The notes below the pieces were generated by a model that saw only the letters and a program-made list of their open reading frames with translations, ran no database searches and was not told where the DNA came from. A program made the translations under genes and the position numbers. From Thiotrichaceae bacterium UBA973 (GTDB lineage Bacteria > Pseudomonadota > Gammaproteobacteria > Eutrophobiales > Eutrophobiaceae): a stretch of DNA of 64,000 nucleotides. Location of the stretch: positions 179,669-243,668 of the forward strand of contig DBBX01000019.1 of the NCBI GenBank assembly GCA_002292815.1, read 5' to 3'. This document shows, piece by piece, positions 25,306-33,934 of this stretch; positions within the stretch are counted from its first letter, which is position 1; every line of letters begins with the position of its first letter.

Positions 25306-25522
25306 AAATATCCTTATACCACGTTAGATTGATATTTCGGTGGGGGAACAATGTCTTGTTGGCATGTCCCCTTATTCATTTCATGAACGATTTCAGTATA
25401 TGTGAGATTTTGATGTATATCTATCAGGTATTTCATTTCTCCTCAGGAAACAATTTATAATTTAATAACAATATATTGTTAAACATCTATAAAAACTAAT
25501 TTAGTAGGTGCATAATTTTATT

Positions 25523-26689
25523 ATGCATGCAACAGCTGAAATTTTATTATCAATCGGCGGCATAATGTTGCTGGGATTGCTTACGGATTTACTTGGGAGA
25601 CGTACTTTTTTACCCCGTGTCACCTTACTTTTATTGTTTGGCATGATCATTGGTCCAAGCTTACTCAATCTACTTCCTGAGATCTTCATTTCTCGCTTTG
25701 AACTGATCGCTAACATCGCTCTTATAATGGTGGGTTTTTTAATTGGTGGGAAACTATCCAGGAAGTTATTCAAAAGTTTAGGCAAGGAATTAGTTTGGGT
25801 GTCGTTAGGCGCGGTAATTGGGACAGTTAGTATTGTCGGTTTTGCATTGACTGTTGTCGGTGTCTCTACAGAGATAGCAATACTGCTTGGATGTATTGCA
25901 ACTGCGACGGCACCTGCTGCAATACTAGATGTTGTTGAAGAGTCAAAGGCAAAGGGACATTTTGTCAATTTGCTTGTATCAATCGTTGCACTGGATGATG
26001 CCTGGGGCTTAATTATATTCAGTTTAGGTCTGGCCATGATCGGATTAATGACAGGTTTAAATGGATTGTTACCACCTTTGTTATTAGCGTTTAAAGAGAT
26101 CTTTGGAGCAGTACTGATTGGTCTGGCCGTGGGTCTACCGGCAGCTTATTTAACCGGACGTATTGAAGAAGGCCAACCAATGCTGTTTGAAGCATTGGGT
26201 ATAGTCTTTCTTTGTGGAGGGCTGGCAATCTGGTTCGAAGTGTCATTCTTGATTGCTGCTATTGTTATGGGAATGACAATTGTTAATCTGGCTAAACACC
26301 ACAAATATCCCTTTCATGCTATAGAGGATATTGAGTCACCATTTATCATTATGTTTTTCGTGATGGCAGGTGCGTCGCTTGAACTGGATTCATTATCAGG
26401 TATTGGTGTGATTGGCACGGTTTACATTCTTGCTCGTATTACCGGTAAGATTATCGGGGTGAAAATTTCTGGCGAGCTTTGTAAGGCAGATAGTTCGGTA
26501 AAAAACTGGATGGGTTTGGCTTTATTGCCGCAAGCCGGTGTCGCTATGGGTATGGCATTGGTTGCATCCAATCACTTTCCGGAATATCGTCAGTTGTTAT
26601 TGTCTGTCATTATCAGTACAACGATATTTTTCGAATTAATAGGGCCTGTGATTACGAACAGGATTTTAAAAATAATGGCCAATAATTAG
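25523..26689 (+). CDS. CPA2-type cation/proton antiporter
   Basis: Sodium/hydrogen-exchanger-like membrane protein with about 12 hydrophobic helices over 388 residues. Seen are ILLSIGGIMLLGLLTDLLG, LLLLFGMIIGPSLLNLLP, LIANIALIMVGFLIGGKL, a CIATATAPAAILDVVEE segment, and SIVALDDAWGLIIFSLGLAM with an Asp pair suited to cation binding. The C-terminal LALLPQAGVAMGMALVASNH block is typical of the family. There is no TrkA-N regulatory domain. GTG at 25508 is an alternative start. Its TAG stop overlaps the convergent stop of a der remnant by 2 bp. Specific ion is unknown. Confidence 0.85.
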   Translation: MHATAEILLSIGGIMLLGLLTDLLGRRTFLPRVTLLLLFGMIIGPSLLNLLPEIFISRFELIANIALIMVGFLIGGKLSRKLFKSLGKELVWVSLGAVIGTVSIVGFALTVVGVSTEIAILLGCIATATAPAAILDVVEESKAKGHFVNLLVSIVALDDAWGLIIFSLGLAMIGLMTGLNGLLPPLLLAFKEIFGAVLIGLAVGLPAAYLTGRIEEGQPMLFEALGIVFLCGGLAIWFEVSFLIAAIVMGMTIVNLAKHHKYPFHAIEDIESPFIIMFFVMAGASLELDSLSGIGVIGTVYILARITGKIIGVKISGELCKADSSVKNWMGLALLPQAGVAMGMALVASNHFPEYRQLLLSVIISTTIFFELIGPVITNRILKIMANN

Positions 26690-26835
26690 CGTTTTTTAAA
26701 AAACTTCATTAAACGTTTACGTTTTGCGGTTTGTCTTGGTGTGAGTATATTCTTTTTGCCCTTGAATGGATTGTATGTGTTTTTTAAGTCGATTAATGCA
26801 TTTGTGTCTACTAATCTTAATCGCTTACGAAACAC
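26686..26835 (-). pseudogene. Fragment of der 3' end (C-terminal KH domain)
   Basis: Minus-strand translation gives 49 residues and a stop that match the end of the intact Der encoded at 27987-29384. Examples are VFRKRLRLVDTN, NPFKGKKNILTPRQ and KRKRLMKF, with 38 of 49 positions identical. Similarity stops abruptly upstream near 26836. The fragment's stop overlaps the antiporter stop, which looks like an original convergent gene junction. The two der tails are direct repeats flanking the ppk2 gene. It cannot encode a functional GTPase. Confidence 0.88.
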
Positions 26836-26866
26836 ACGCGGCTCTTTGATTTTCTTCCGTGTTGTT

Positions 26867-26880
26867 CTGATCTAGATCAA
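26867..26880 (+). promoter_or_regulatory. FNR/ANR-type box for ppk2
   Basis: CTGAT-CTAG-ATCAA matches the FNR consensus TTGAT-N4-ATCAA at 9 of 10 positions. A good -10 element TATAAT is at 26902-26907, so the predicted start (about 26914) places the box centre about 40-41 bp upstream, the class II activator position. This suggests ppk2 is induced when oxygen is low. Confidence 0.6.
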
Positions 26881-26901
26881 AAAAATAAAGAAATGACTGT
26901 C

Positions 26902-26907
26902 TATAAT
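26902..26907 (+). promoter_or_regulatory. Perfect -10 element for ppk2
   Basis: TATAAT, with the FNR-type box in place of a normal -35 element. A leader of about 120 nt would follow, ending at a good ribosome binding site AAAGGA before the ATG at 27037. The leader contains a short GGTGAC...GTCATC pairing but no clear riboswitch. Confidence 0.5.
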
Positions 26908-27036
26908 TAGAGCATAGGCTGAATGCACGCTGGATTAGTTTGATGGTGACAAGAAAAGTCATCATTACGTCAGCCACACTAGTAATACTTAAGTAGTGCT
27001 ATTGAAAATTGAATCCAATATTAAAGGAAAACAATT

Positions 27037-27909
27037 ATGCATAAGAAAAAACATACCAAGCATGAGAAGAAGGTAACTGAAAAAGTTGATGCGTATCATG
27101 AAAAAGATCCAAGGCTCAGGGGGGAAAAAGAAGAGAAGCTAGATAGCAAGTATTACGAAAAAGAGATGTTTCGGCTTCAGGTAGAACTGGTCAAGTTACA
27201 GGAATGGGTAACAAAGAAGGGGCTTAGAGTGGCGGTCATCTTTGAGGGTCGTGATGCCGCAGGTAAAGGTGGGGTCATCAAACGCATTATTGAGCACATG
27301 AGTCCCCGGATCTGTAATATAGTCGCGTTGCCCGCACCCACAGAACGGGAAAAAACGCAGTGGTACTTTCAGCGCTATATCAAGCATCTTCCTGCAGCAG
27401 GTGAGATAGCTCTGTTTGATAGGAGCTGGTATAACCGTGCCGGAGTAGAAAGAGTAATGGGTTTTTGTACAGAGGAGGAGTACCAGGAGTTTTTACGTTT
27501 TTGCCCTGAATTCGAATGCTCTTTGGTGCGGTCAGGGATTATCCTCATTAAGTACTGGTTTTCGGTTAGTAATGTAGAGCAGGAAAGACGTTTTCAGGGA
27601 CGTGCTTTGGAGCGGCATAAATTATGGAAGCTAAGTCCCATGGATATGGAATCCAGATCGAGATGGATGGATTACTCCAAGTGTAAAGATGAGATGTTCT
27701 TCAATACTGATATTCCACAAGCACCCTGGTATGTTGTTCCTTCAGATGACAAGAAACGAGCCCGTCTGAATTGTATATCACATCTACTGGATTTGATTCC
27801 GTATGAGGATTTAAAGCCTAAAGTTCCAAAAATTCCGCCACTGAAAGAAGAAAAAGGTTATAAACGCACGGCTATGCATCAACAGACATTTGTACCGAAA
27901 AAATACTGA
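27037..27909 (+). CDS. ppk2: Polyphosphate kinase 2
   Basis: PPK2-family kinase, 290 residues, which transfers phosphate between polyphosphate and nucleotides. A lysine/histidine-rich N-terminal extension (about 1-40) precedes the kinase core: Walker A FEGRDAAGKGGVIKRI (71-79 for the loop), PTEREKTQWYFQRY, Walker B LFDRSWYNRAGVERVMGF (126-134), FWFS-like IKYWFSVSNVEQERRFQGR lid region, and APWYVVPSDDKKRARL. Single-domain form; class I or II cannot be decided by eye. It is the only gene between two der tails and has its own FNR-type promoter, so it looks like a self-contained cassette. Confidence 0.93.
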   Translation: MHKKKHTKHEKKVTEKVDAYHEKDPRLRGEKEEKLDSKYYEKEMFRLQVELVKLQEWVTKKGLRVAVIFEGRDAAGKGGVIKRIIEHMSPRICNIVALPAPTEREKTQWYFQRYIKHLPAAGEIALFDRSWYNRAGVERVMGFCTEEEYQEFLRFCPEFECSLVRSGIILIKYWFSVSNVEQERRFQGRALERHKLWKLSPMDMESRSRWMDYSKCKDEMFFNTDIPQAPWYVVPSDDKKRARLNCISHLLDLIPYEDLKPKVPKIPPLKEEKGYKRTAMHQQTFVPKKY

Positions 27910-27986
27910 ATTAAAAGAGCATAATCAACGATTAGTATCGATTTATACATTAGATTAAAGGATTATTGATTTAAAGAAATGGTGAA

Positions 27987-29384
27987 TCAACGTTTTTTGA
28001 CAAATTTCATTAAGCGTTTACGTTTTGTGATTTGTCGTGGGGTTAAAATATTCTTTTTGCCTTTGAATGGGTTGTCACCGTGTTTGAAGTCGACTAGTAC
28101 GTTTGTTCCCACTAACTTTAATCGTTTACGAAATACGCTGGCTAAATAACGTTTGTAGGCATCGGGGACTTTATCGGTTTGATTGCCGTGTATTATGACG
28201 CGAATGGGATCGGTGCCGCCGAGGTGAGCGTAGCGCAGTTTTATTCTTCGGCCTTGTACCATGTGCGGCGGGTGTTTTGCGACAGCATCTTCTAGTATGT
28301 CGGTCATGTCCGATGTAGAGACATTGATATCGAGTGATTTTTCTATCTTGTCTATGGTTTTAAACAGATTGCCAACGCCGGTACCATGTAGTGCTGAGGT
28401 GAAATGGTATTGAGCATAATCGATGAAACTGAACTTGCGTGATAGCAATTGCTTGACACGTTCTTTGTCAGAGGTCTCCATGCCATCCCATTTATTCACT
28501 ACGATGATAAGAGACTTGCCGCTGTCTTCTATCATGCCTAAGAGCGTAGTGTCTTGATCGGTTACACCTTCGCTGGCATCAATAACTAATATGATAATAT
28601 TGGCGGCATCGATTGCTTCAAATGATTTTAAGATGCTGAATTTTTCAACCATGTCGAGCACTTTGCTTTTCCTGCGCACACCAGCAGTATCGATCAAGAT
28701 GTAATCTTTACCGTTTTTCTCGAACGGTATCTTTATACTGTCACGTGTAGTGCCCGGATGATCAAAGGTAAGTACACGATCTTCACCAATCATTCGATTG
28801 ACTAATGTCGACTTACCCACATTAGGTCGGCCTAAAACTGAAACTGCTATGCCCTCCAGTTCTTCAGTATCATCTTCTACAGTATCGGGAATTGTTTCTG
28901 AGACAGCATCGAGTAAGTTCGCTATACCGTCGCCACGTTTGGATGAGATGGGCCATACTGAATCAATACCAAGACGATAAAAATCACTGACAGCTACTTC
29001 GCTTTCATAACCTTCGATTTTATTGACGGCTAAAAATATCGGTTTATCCAGCTTGCGAAATTCTGCAGATAGAATCTCATCAACTGCGGTCAAGCCATCA
29101 CGACCATCGACGATCCAGACCAATACCGAAGCCTCGCTTGCTGCCAGCATCGATTGTTCTGTCATTAAATCAGCAACGTCTTGGCTGTCATGATCTTCTT
29201 CACCAATACCACCCGTATCAATAATTAGAAATGATCGTGAATTATGCAGGGCAACGCCGTATTGACGATCACGGGTTACCCCTGGGCGATCAGCGACGAG
29301 GGCATCACGAGTGGATGTCAGGCGATTGAAAAAAGTAGACTTGCCGACGTTGGGTCGACCAACGATGGCGATAACTGGCTTCAT
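27987..29384 (-). CDS. der: Ribosome biogenesis GTPase Der (EngA)
   Basis: Essential double-GTPase for 50S subunit assembly, 465 residues. First G domain: GRPNVGKST (9-17), DTGGIGEEDHD, NKIEG. Second: GRPNVGKST (185-193), DTAGVRRKS, NKWDGM. A C-terminal KH-like domain ends in the basic tail KRKRLMKFVKKR. All key residues are intact. It is downstream of bamB on the minus strand, the conserved bamB-der order. Its last 150 bp exist in a diverged second copy at 26686-26835. Confidence 0.97.
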   Translation of the reverse strand: MKPVIAIVGRPNVGKSTFFNRLTSTRDALVADRPGVTRDRQYGVALHNSRSFLIIDTGGIGEEDHDSQDVADLMTEQSMLAASEASVLVWIVDGRDGLTAVDEILSAEFRKLDKPIFLAVNKIEGYESEVAVSDFYRLGIDSVWPISSKRGDGIANLLDAVSETIPDTVEDDTEELEGIAVSVLGRPNVGKSTLVNRMIGEDRVLTFDHPGTTRDSIKIPFEKNGKDYILIDTAGVRRKSKVLDMVEKFSILKSFEAIDAANIIILVIDASEGVTDQDTTLLGMIEDSGKSLIIVVNKWDGMETSDKERVKQLLSRKFSFIDYAQYHFTSALHGTGVGNLFKTIDKIEKSLDINVSTSDMTDILEDAVAKHPPHMVQGRRIKLRYAHLGGTDPIRVIIHGNQTDKVPDAYKRYLASVFRKRLKLVGTNVLVDFKHGDNPFKGKKNILTPRQITKRKRLMKFVKKR

Positions 29385-29447
29385 AGTTGTTGCTAGAGTT
29401 ATATGGTTGAGTTATTCATTAGTAATGTCGAAGTTGTGAAGTAGAGC

Positions 29448-30785
29448 TTATTCTTCTTCTTCGTACGCACCACTAGAGAATATGTCCAGAAAACCTCCAA
29501 AGAAAGAACTTTCTTCTTCTGCACTTTCTTCCGATTTCTCGACTGATATGGATGTTTCTTTTATTTCAGGTTCTTCTTTTATTACAACAGGCTTGTTTGG
29601 CCTGCCTGTTACTTCGTTATTTTTATAAGTATATGCGGCTAGTCTGCCCCCGCTTGAATAGGCGAAAAGCATGCCGTTTGAAACGATGGGCTTTGTCAGT
29701 ATAGGGGATTTCTCAACTTTAATCCGACCTGCAAAGTCTCCTGTACTTTTATCTAGCCAATGTAAGTAGCCTTCTAGATCGCCAACAATAATCTTATCGC
29801 CAAGGATAGCTGGACCGGTCACATTACGGTGTGCCAATTTTTCCTGCTTCCAGACAGAACCACCTGAGAAGCGATCCAGGGCCCAGATATTTCCAACATA
29901 ATCGGTAACATAAAGGTGTTCGACATCAGCACTTAGCTCAGAGTGTGAGGATATGTCTCGCTGCCAGAGCACTTGCCCATTTTCTAATGATAATGCTGAG
30001 ACATTGGCCTGAAAGGTAGTGACATAGATAGTATCGTCTAATATTAAAGGTTGAGAATCAATATCGACCATACGTTCAAGTTGACTTCTACCACGAGGAA
30101 TAGCGACCTTTGCTTCCCAGATTAATTTACCGGTTTTTAATTCAAGTGCTGTGAGCCGGCCGCCATCAAACCCGGCGATGACCAGGCCGTTTGCGATAAC
30201 AGGAGTACTGGTGCCGCGTAATGTTAAATTGGGTACGGTACGGTCATAGACCCAGAGACGATCGCCTGTAGTTGCATCAATCGCGAAGATTTTTCCATCG
30301 ATTGTTCTAACGACAACAACGCCATCTGATTCTCGTGGCGGAGATAAAATTTCACTAGAGACTTTTGTACGCCAGGCTTCTTCTCCGGATTCACTGATCA
30401 GGCCAAGGACATCACCTTCGCTGGTTCCGACGAGGACGAGGTTTTCATCAGCGCCAGGGCCACCGGTGATGGGAAGATCGCTATCATTTTCCCAGACCTT
30501 CTTACCTGTTTCGGCAAAAAGGGCCACGATCTCTCCACGAGTATCGGCGATAAAGACGTGTTCACCCATAACTACGGGGGTCAGTTTGATGAATAGTTCA
30601 TCAGTTCCTTTACCAATATTCTCAGTCCAAGCTTGATTCAGATCAGCGGTTGAAACGATATCAGTCAGTGGCGATGGCGGTATAGAATTATCGTCGTCGC
30701 TCGCAAACATCTCTTTCATTACGCCACAGCCAAAGCAAGTAGAAAATATGATGAGAAGTACTAAACCACGCAAAGGTGTAAACAA
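29448..30785 (-). CDS. bamB: Outer membrane assembly lipoprotein BamB
   Basis: Eight-bladed beta-propeller lipoprotein of the BAM complex, 445 residues. The signal peptide LVLLIIFSTCFGC gives a lipidated cysteine at about position 20. PQQ-like blade repeats follow (NQAWTENIGKGTDELFI, ALFAETGKKVWENDSD, TGDRLWVYDR, TGKLIWEAKV, NGQVLWQRDIS, STGDFAGRIKV). It has an extra acidic C-terminal tail of about 60 residues (EEPEIKETSISVEKSEES and on) that E. coli BamB (about 390 residues) lacks. It starts 1 bp after the yfgM stop and precedes der. Confidence 0.94.
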   Translation of the reverse strand: MFTPLRGLVLLIIFSTCFGCGVMKEMFASDDDNSIPPSPLTDIVSTADLNQAWTENIGKGTDELFIKLTPVVMGEHVFIADTRGEIVALFAETGKKVWENDSDLPITGGPGADENLVLVGTSEGDVLGLISESGEEAWRTKVSSEILSPPRESDGVVVVRTIDGKIFAIDATTGDRLWVYDRTVPNLTLRGTSTPVIANGLVIAGFDGGRLTALELKTGKLIWEAKVAIPRGRSQLERMVDIDSQPLILDDTIYVTTFQANVSALSLENGQVLWQRDISSHSELSADVEHLYVTDYVGNIWALDRFSGGSVWKQEKLAHRNVTGPAILGDKIIVGDLEGYLHWLDKSTGDFAGRIKVEKSPILTKPIVSNGMLFAYSSGGRLAAYTYKNNEVTGRPNKPVVIKEEPEIKETSISVEKSEESAEEESSFFGGFLDIFSSGAYEEEE

Positions 30786-30786
30786 A

Positions 30787-31419
30787 TTAACTTCTACCTA
30801 AATCATCTAGTTTCATTTGCAAAACCGATTGCGCATCACTGGATCCCTTTGTATTTGCAAGCGACTTTTCATAGGCTTTTATTGCTTCATCAGGTTTGCC
30901 TTGCTTGACATAGATGTCACCGCGCAATTCCTCATAGCGAGCAACAAAGTCACCAGGTTTATTTACATTAAGGGTTTCTGTTGCAAGCTCTAGCTTATCG
31001 CTGGCGATTAATATTCGTGCCAGACGTAGGCGTGCAATATGCTCAAATTCTACTTGTGAGCTATTTTTCAGCACCCAACGCAGATGTGTTTCGGCTTGCT
31101 CAAACTCACCAGCTTCAGCGGCAACTTTAGCCAGCATCAATGAAGCAAATACGGCATAGGTACTGGATTTATAGTCACCGATGATACGGTTGGCATAAAC
31201 GAGGACGTTCTCATCGTCATTTGTGCGTGCAGCAACAATCATTTGTTCATAGAGTACTGAAGCTTGCTCAGACTGCACGGCCATATGGCTATCATAAGCA
31301 CGCCAACCAAAGATGGCGGTAATGCCAATAACAACACCGGCAATAATCGACTTACCGTTTTCCTGCCACCACTTCTTTATGGCTTCAACTTGTTCTTCTT
31401 CTGTCTTGTAAACATCCAC
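30787..31419 (-). CDS. yfgM: YfgM-type ancillary SecYEG translocon subunit
   Basis: Single-pass membrane protein with a periplasmic TPR domain, 210 residues. The N-terminal VYKTEEEQVEAIKKWWQENG motif and membrane segment IIAGVVIGITAIFGWRAY are diagnostic. TPR-like repeats follow (YEQMIVAARTNDDENVLVYA, GEFEQAETHLRWVLKNS, LRGDIYVKQGKPDEAIKAYE). Relatives associate with SecYEG and PpiD and link secretion to chaperones. It lies between hisS and bamB as in E. coli and is nearly contiguous with bamB. Confidence 0.9.
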   Translation of the reverse strand: MDVYKTEEEQVEAIKKWWQENGKSIIAGVVIGITAIFGWRAYDSHMAVQSEQASVLYEQMIVAARTNDDENVLVYANRIIGDYKSSTYAVFASLMLAKVAAEAGEFEQAETHLRWVLKNSSQVEFEHIARLRLARILIASDKLELATETLNVNKPGDFVARYEELRGDIYVKQGKPDEAIKAYEKSLANTKGSSDAQSVLQMKLDDLGRS

Positions 31420-31483
31420 TTCTAAAATCTCCTGGGAATTCTTGATTGCTCAGTGTGAAATTACCACTTGCAGAGGGCGCACA

Positions 31484-31489
31484 TTATAA
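31484..31489 (-). promoter_or_regulatory. -10 element for yfgM-bamB-der
   Basis: On the minus strand there is TATAATG about 65 bp before the yfgM start. It sits inside a small inverted repeat CGCAC/GTGCG (31478-31495). The -35 is weak (TAAACA 16 bp upstream). This suggests a promoter separating yfgM-bamB from hisS; moderate support only. Confidence 0.35.
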
Positions 31490-31625
31490 CGTGCGTTTTA
31501 CGTTTGTTTAGTGCTAAGACCGACTTATTTGAGTGAATTGCCCGGAAGGTGCCTACGAAAGTGCATTTATCTGGCTAATCGGCAGTCAAGCTTGCGTGCT
31601 AATCCCCGTGCATCCTTTACGTAGT

Positions 31626-31653
31626 CTGATTTTACGCTTAAGCGTGAAATCAG
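31626..31653. other. Hairpin downstream of hisS
   Basis: A near-perfect palindrome built on CTGATTT...AAATCAG arms with an inner ACGCTTAAGCGT core (one G-T mismatch pair). It lies 20 bp after the hisS stop on the minus strand. No U-tract follows, so termination would need Rho. It may instead be an mRNA-stabilising structure. Confidence 0.4.
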
Positions 31654-31672
31654 TTTAATGTTTCAAAAAGCA

Positions 31673-32944
31673 TTAGATTGACAGACTTTTGCTGAGAAAA
31701 TCTGCTATTTCAGGCCATTTGATGACAGTTTGTGGGGTATCCGCTCGTAAAAACTTGATAGATACTTGATTTTGAACAACTTCATCCTCAGCTAAAACAA
31801 GCGCAAGTTGTGCCCCGGATTTATCAGCCTTCTTAAATTGGCTTTTTAGGCTGCCACCACCACAATGACTCAATATCCTCAATGTCGGCAATTGGTCTCG
31901 AAGTTGTTCAGCCAACAAAATCCCGCGTTCTGTTGCTTGTGCCCCAGATAATATCAAATATACATGGGGTGACTGCTTGTCTGCCATTTTGCTGAAATCG
32001 GTTAACGCCAGTAAACGTTCAAGCCCAATCGCGAATCCGACGGCGGGTGTTGACGAAGCGCCGTGATGTTCAACCAAGCCATCATAGCGCCCTCCTGCGC
32101 AAACAGTGCCCTGCGCGCCAAGCTGTGTGGTAATCCACTCAAAGACTGTTTTTCCATAATAATCCAGGCCCCTGACGAGCCTTGGGTTTAACTTGTATTC
32201 GATGCCGGCGCTATCCAGTATTTCTTTCAGACCAGCAAAATGATCGGCAGATTCAATATCAAGGTGTTCATCCAGAGTCGGTGATTCATCTATTAACGTT
32301 CGCATATCCTGGTTTTTACTATCGAGTATGCGTAAGGGGTTTTGTTCAAGTCGCACGAGACTATCATCATCAAGCTGGTCTTTATTAGATGAGAAATAGT
32401 CGACTAGTATTGTTCTGTAATTCGCACGGGATTCACTAGTCCCTAGCGAATTTATTTCAAGACTAATATCGCTTAGGTTCAATGCCTTCCAGATTCGAGC
32501 GCACAGTAATATCTGTTCGGCATCTATATCAGGACCATCAAAGCCAAATGCTTCTACACCGATTTGATGAAATTGTCGTTGTCGCCCTTTTTGTGGGCGT
32601 TCGTGTCGAAACATCGGGCCGATATACCAAAGCCGTTGGGTTTGATTATGGAACAGACCATGTTCAATTCCAGCGCGAACACAGCCAGCTGTACCTTCAG
32701 GTCTTAACGTCAGACTGGTTTCATTTCTATCATCGAAGCTATACATCTCTTTGGAAACAATATCTGTGTTGTCTCCTATAGAACGTTTAAACAGTTCAGT
32801 CTTTTCAACTATTGGAAGGCGTATTTCCTGATAAGCATATTGTCTGAGGATAGAACTGATGGACTCTTCCATGTATTGCCAGTGCGGCGTGTCTTGCATG
32901 AGTATGTCATGCATACCACGAACCGCTTGTATCTTAGCCATCAA
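31673..32944 (-). CDS. hisS: Histidyl-tRNA synthetase
   Basis: Class II aminoacyl-tRNA synthetase, 423 residues. Start motif QAVRGMHDILMQDTPHW, motif 2 MFRHERPQKGRQRQFHQIGVE, histidine A LDYYGKTVFEW, and motif 3 FAIGLERLLAL are present, with a C-terminal anticodon-binding domain. There are two adjacent Met codons at the start. hisS-rodZ-pilF-rlmN-ndk is a conserved gammaproteobacterial cluster; ispG, often between rodZ and hisS, is absent here. Confidence 0.97.
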   Translation of the reverse strand: MMAKIQAVRGMHDILMQDTPHWQYMEESISSILRQYAYQEIRLPIVEKTELFKRSIGDNTDIVSKEMYSFDDRNETSLTLRPEGTAGCVRAGIEHGLFHNQTQRLWYIGPMFRHERPQKGRQRQFHQIGVEAFGFDGPDIDAEQILLCARIWKALNLSDISLEINSLGTSESRANYRTILVDYFSSNKDQLDDDSLVRLEQNPLRILDSKNQDMRTLIDESPTLDEHLDIESADHFAGLKEILDSAGIEYKLNPRLVRGLDYYGKTVFEWITTQLGAQGTVCAGGRYDGLVEHHGASSTPAVGFAIGLERLLALTDFSKMADKQSPHVYLILSGAQATERGILLAEQLRDQLPTLRILSHCGGGSLKSQFKKADKSGAQLALVLAEDEVVQNQVSIKFLRADTPQTVIKWPEIADFLSKSLSI

Positions 32945-33019
32945 AAGTCTCCAATAGTCGCTTAAAAAAAGCGCAGTTTAGCAGAAAGAAATGAATGTAT
33001 TTTATGAACAACTTAATTG

Positions 33020-33934
33020 TTATTCAGGTAATTTGAATTTGGCAATAGCGTTATTGGAATAACGCGAATGATTGAATGCCTTGCCATTAAACTTGATAGT
33101 GACGCCGGGTGAAAAGCCGAATAATACGTTAAATGGGGCTGTTCCATGTATGGAATATTTTTCACCGCTAAGCGCATTATCATGAAATAACCTTTTATCA
33201 TTAGCATCGGTTATAGAAATCCATGATTTTTGTTTCACTTCCAAATCAATTGTATCTAGACCAGTCCCGATGTTAGTGGAGAGTTCTTTATTATCAATAC
33301 CCTCAATAGGCAAGATGCCGAGCGTTTGCTCGCCAGTATCTGATTGTAGTTTGAGTGTATCGTTATCATCGGTAGTCGTTGCTGGTGAGGCAGGTTCAAT
33401 CTTTGCAAGAATTTTAGGCGATTGCCATGAGCTTGGATGATTTATAATGGCGTAGGTAATGTCAACACCATTAATTCTTGTTTGTGAATTGTAATTTTCT
33501 GGCTCATTAACAGTTGAAGTCTCAATAACAAAGTTACTTTGATACCAGATTAGCAATAGCAACACGAGTCCCAGGGTTATCAGATAGGTGAATGCTTTAA
33601 CAGGTTTGTCGCTGCTGCTTACCTGCGATGGCTGTTTCACTTCTGGTAAAATTTCAGGTGGTGGTTTAGGTGAATCGGAATTATAAAGTGTGATGACATG
33701 ATCTGGATCTACGCCTACTACCTTGGCATAACTACGTAAATAACCTCGGAGATAAGTCGCGGCAGGCATTCCTTCATAACTGTCTTGTTCAATCGACTCA
33801 ATTATTTTTATATCAAGGCGAGTGCGTTTTGCAATTTCTTGTGCCGATAGGCCTTGCTTTTCACGTTCTTTGCGAAGTAATAGCCCCGGTGTATCAAATA
33901 ACTCTGCGTTATTATTGTATGAAGTTTCAGTCAT
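33020..33934 (-). CDS. rodZ: Cytoskeletal protein RodZ
   Basis: Membrane-anchored MreB partner needed for rod shape, 304 residues. An N-terminal Cro/HTH_25 domain (about 13-80: PGLLLRKEREKQGLSAQEIA, RTRLDIKIIESIEQDSYEGM, YLRGYLRSYAKVVGVDPD) faces the cytosol. A membrane segment, AFTYLITLGLVLLLLIWYQS, lies near 117-136, then a periplasmic linker and C-terminal DUF4115 domain (about 220-304: QKSWISITDANDKRLFHDN, APFNVLFGFSPGVTIKFNGK). Start overlaps the pilF stop by 1 bp. Confidence 0.93.
   Translation of the reverse strand: MTETSYNNNAELFDTPGLLLRKEREKQGLSAQEIAKRTRLDIKIIESIEQDSYEGMPAATYLRGYLRSYAKVVGVDPDHVITLYNSDSPKPPPEILPEVKQPSQVSSSDKPVKAFTYLITLGLVLLLLIWYQSNFVIETSTVNEPENYNSQTRINGVDITYAIINHPSSWQSPKILAKIEPASPATTTDDNDTLKLQSDTGEQTLGILPIEGIDNKELSTNIGTGLDTIDLEVKQKSWISITDANDKRLFHDNALSGEKYSIHGTAPFNVLFGFSPGVTIKFNGKAFNHSRYSNNAIAKFKLPE

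Noticed and set aside
26686..26835. der fragment as a functional small gene
   Set aside because: It has no start region or ribosome binding site, and matches only the last 49 residues of Der.
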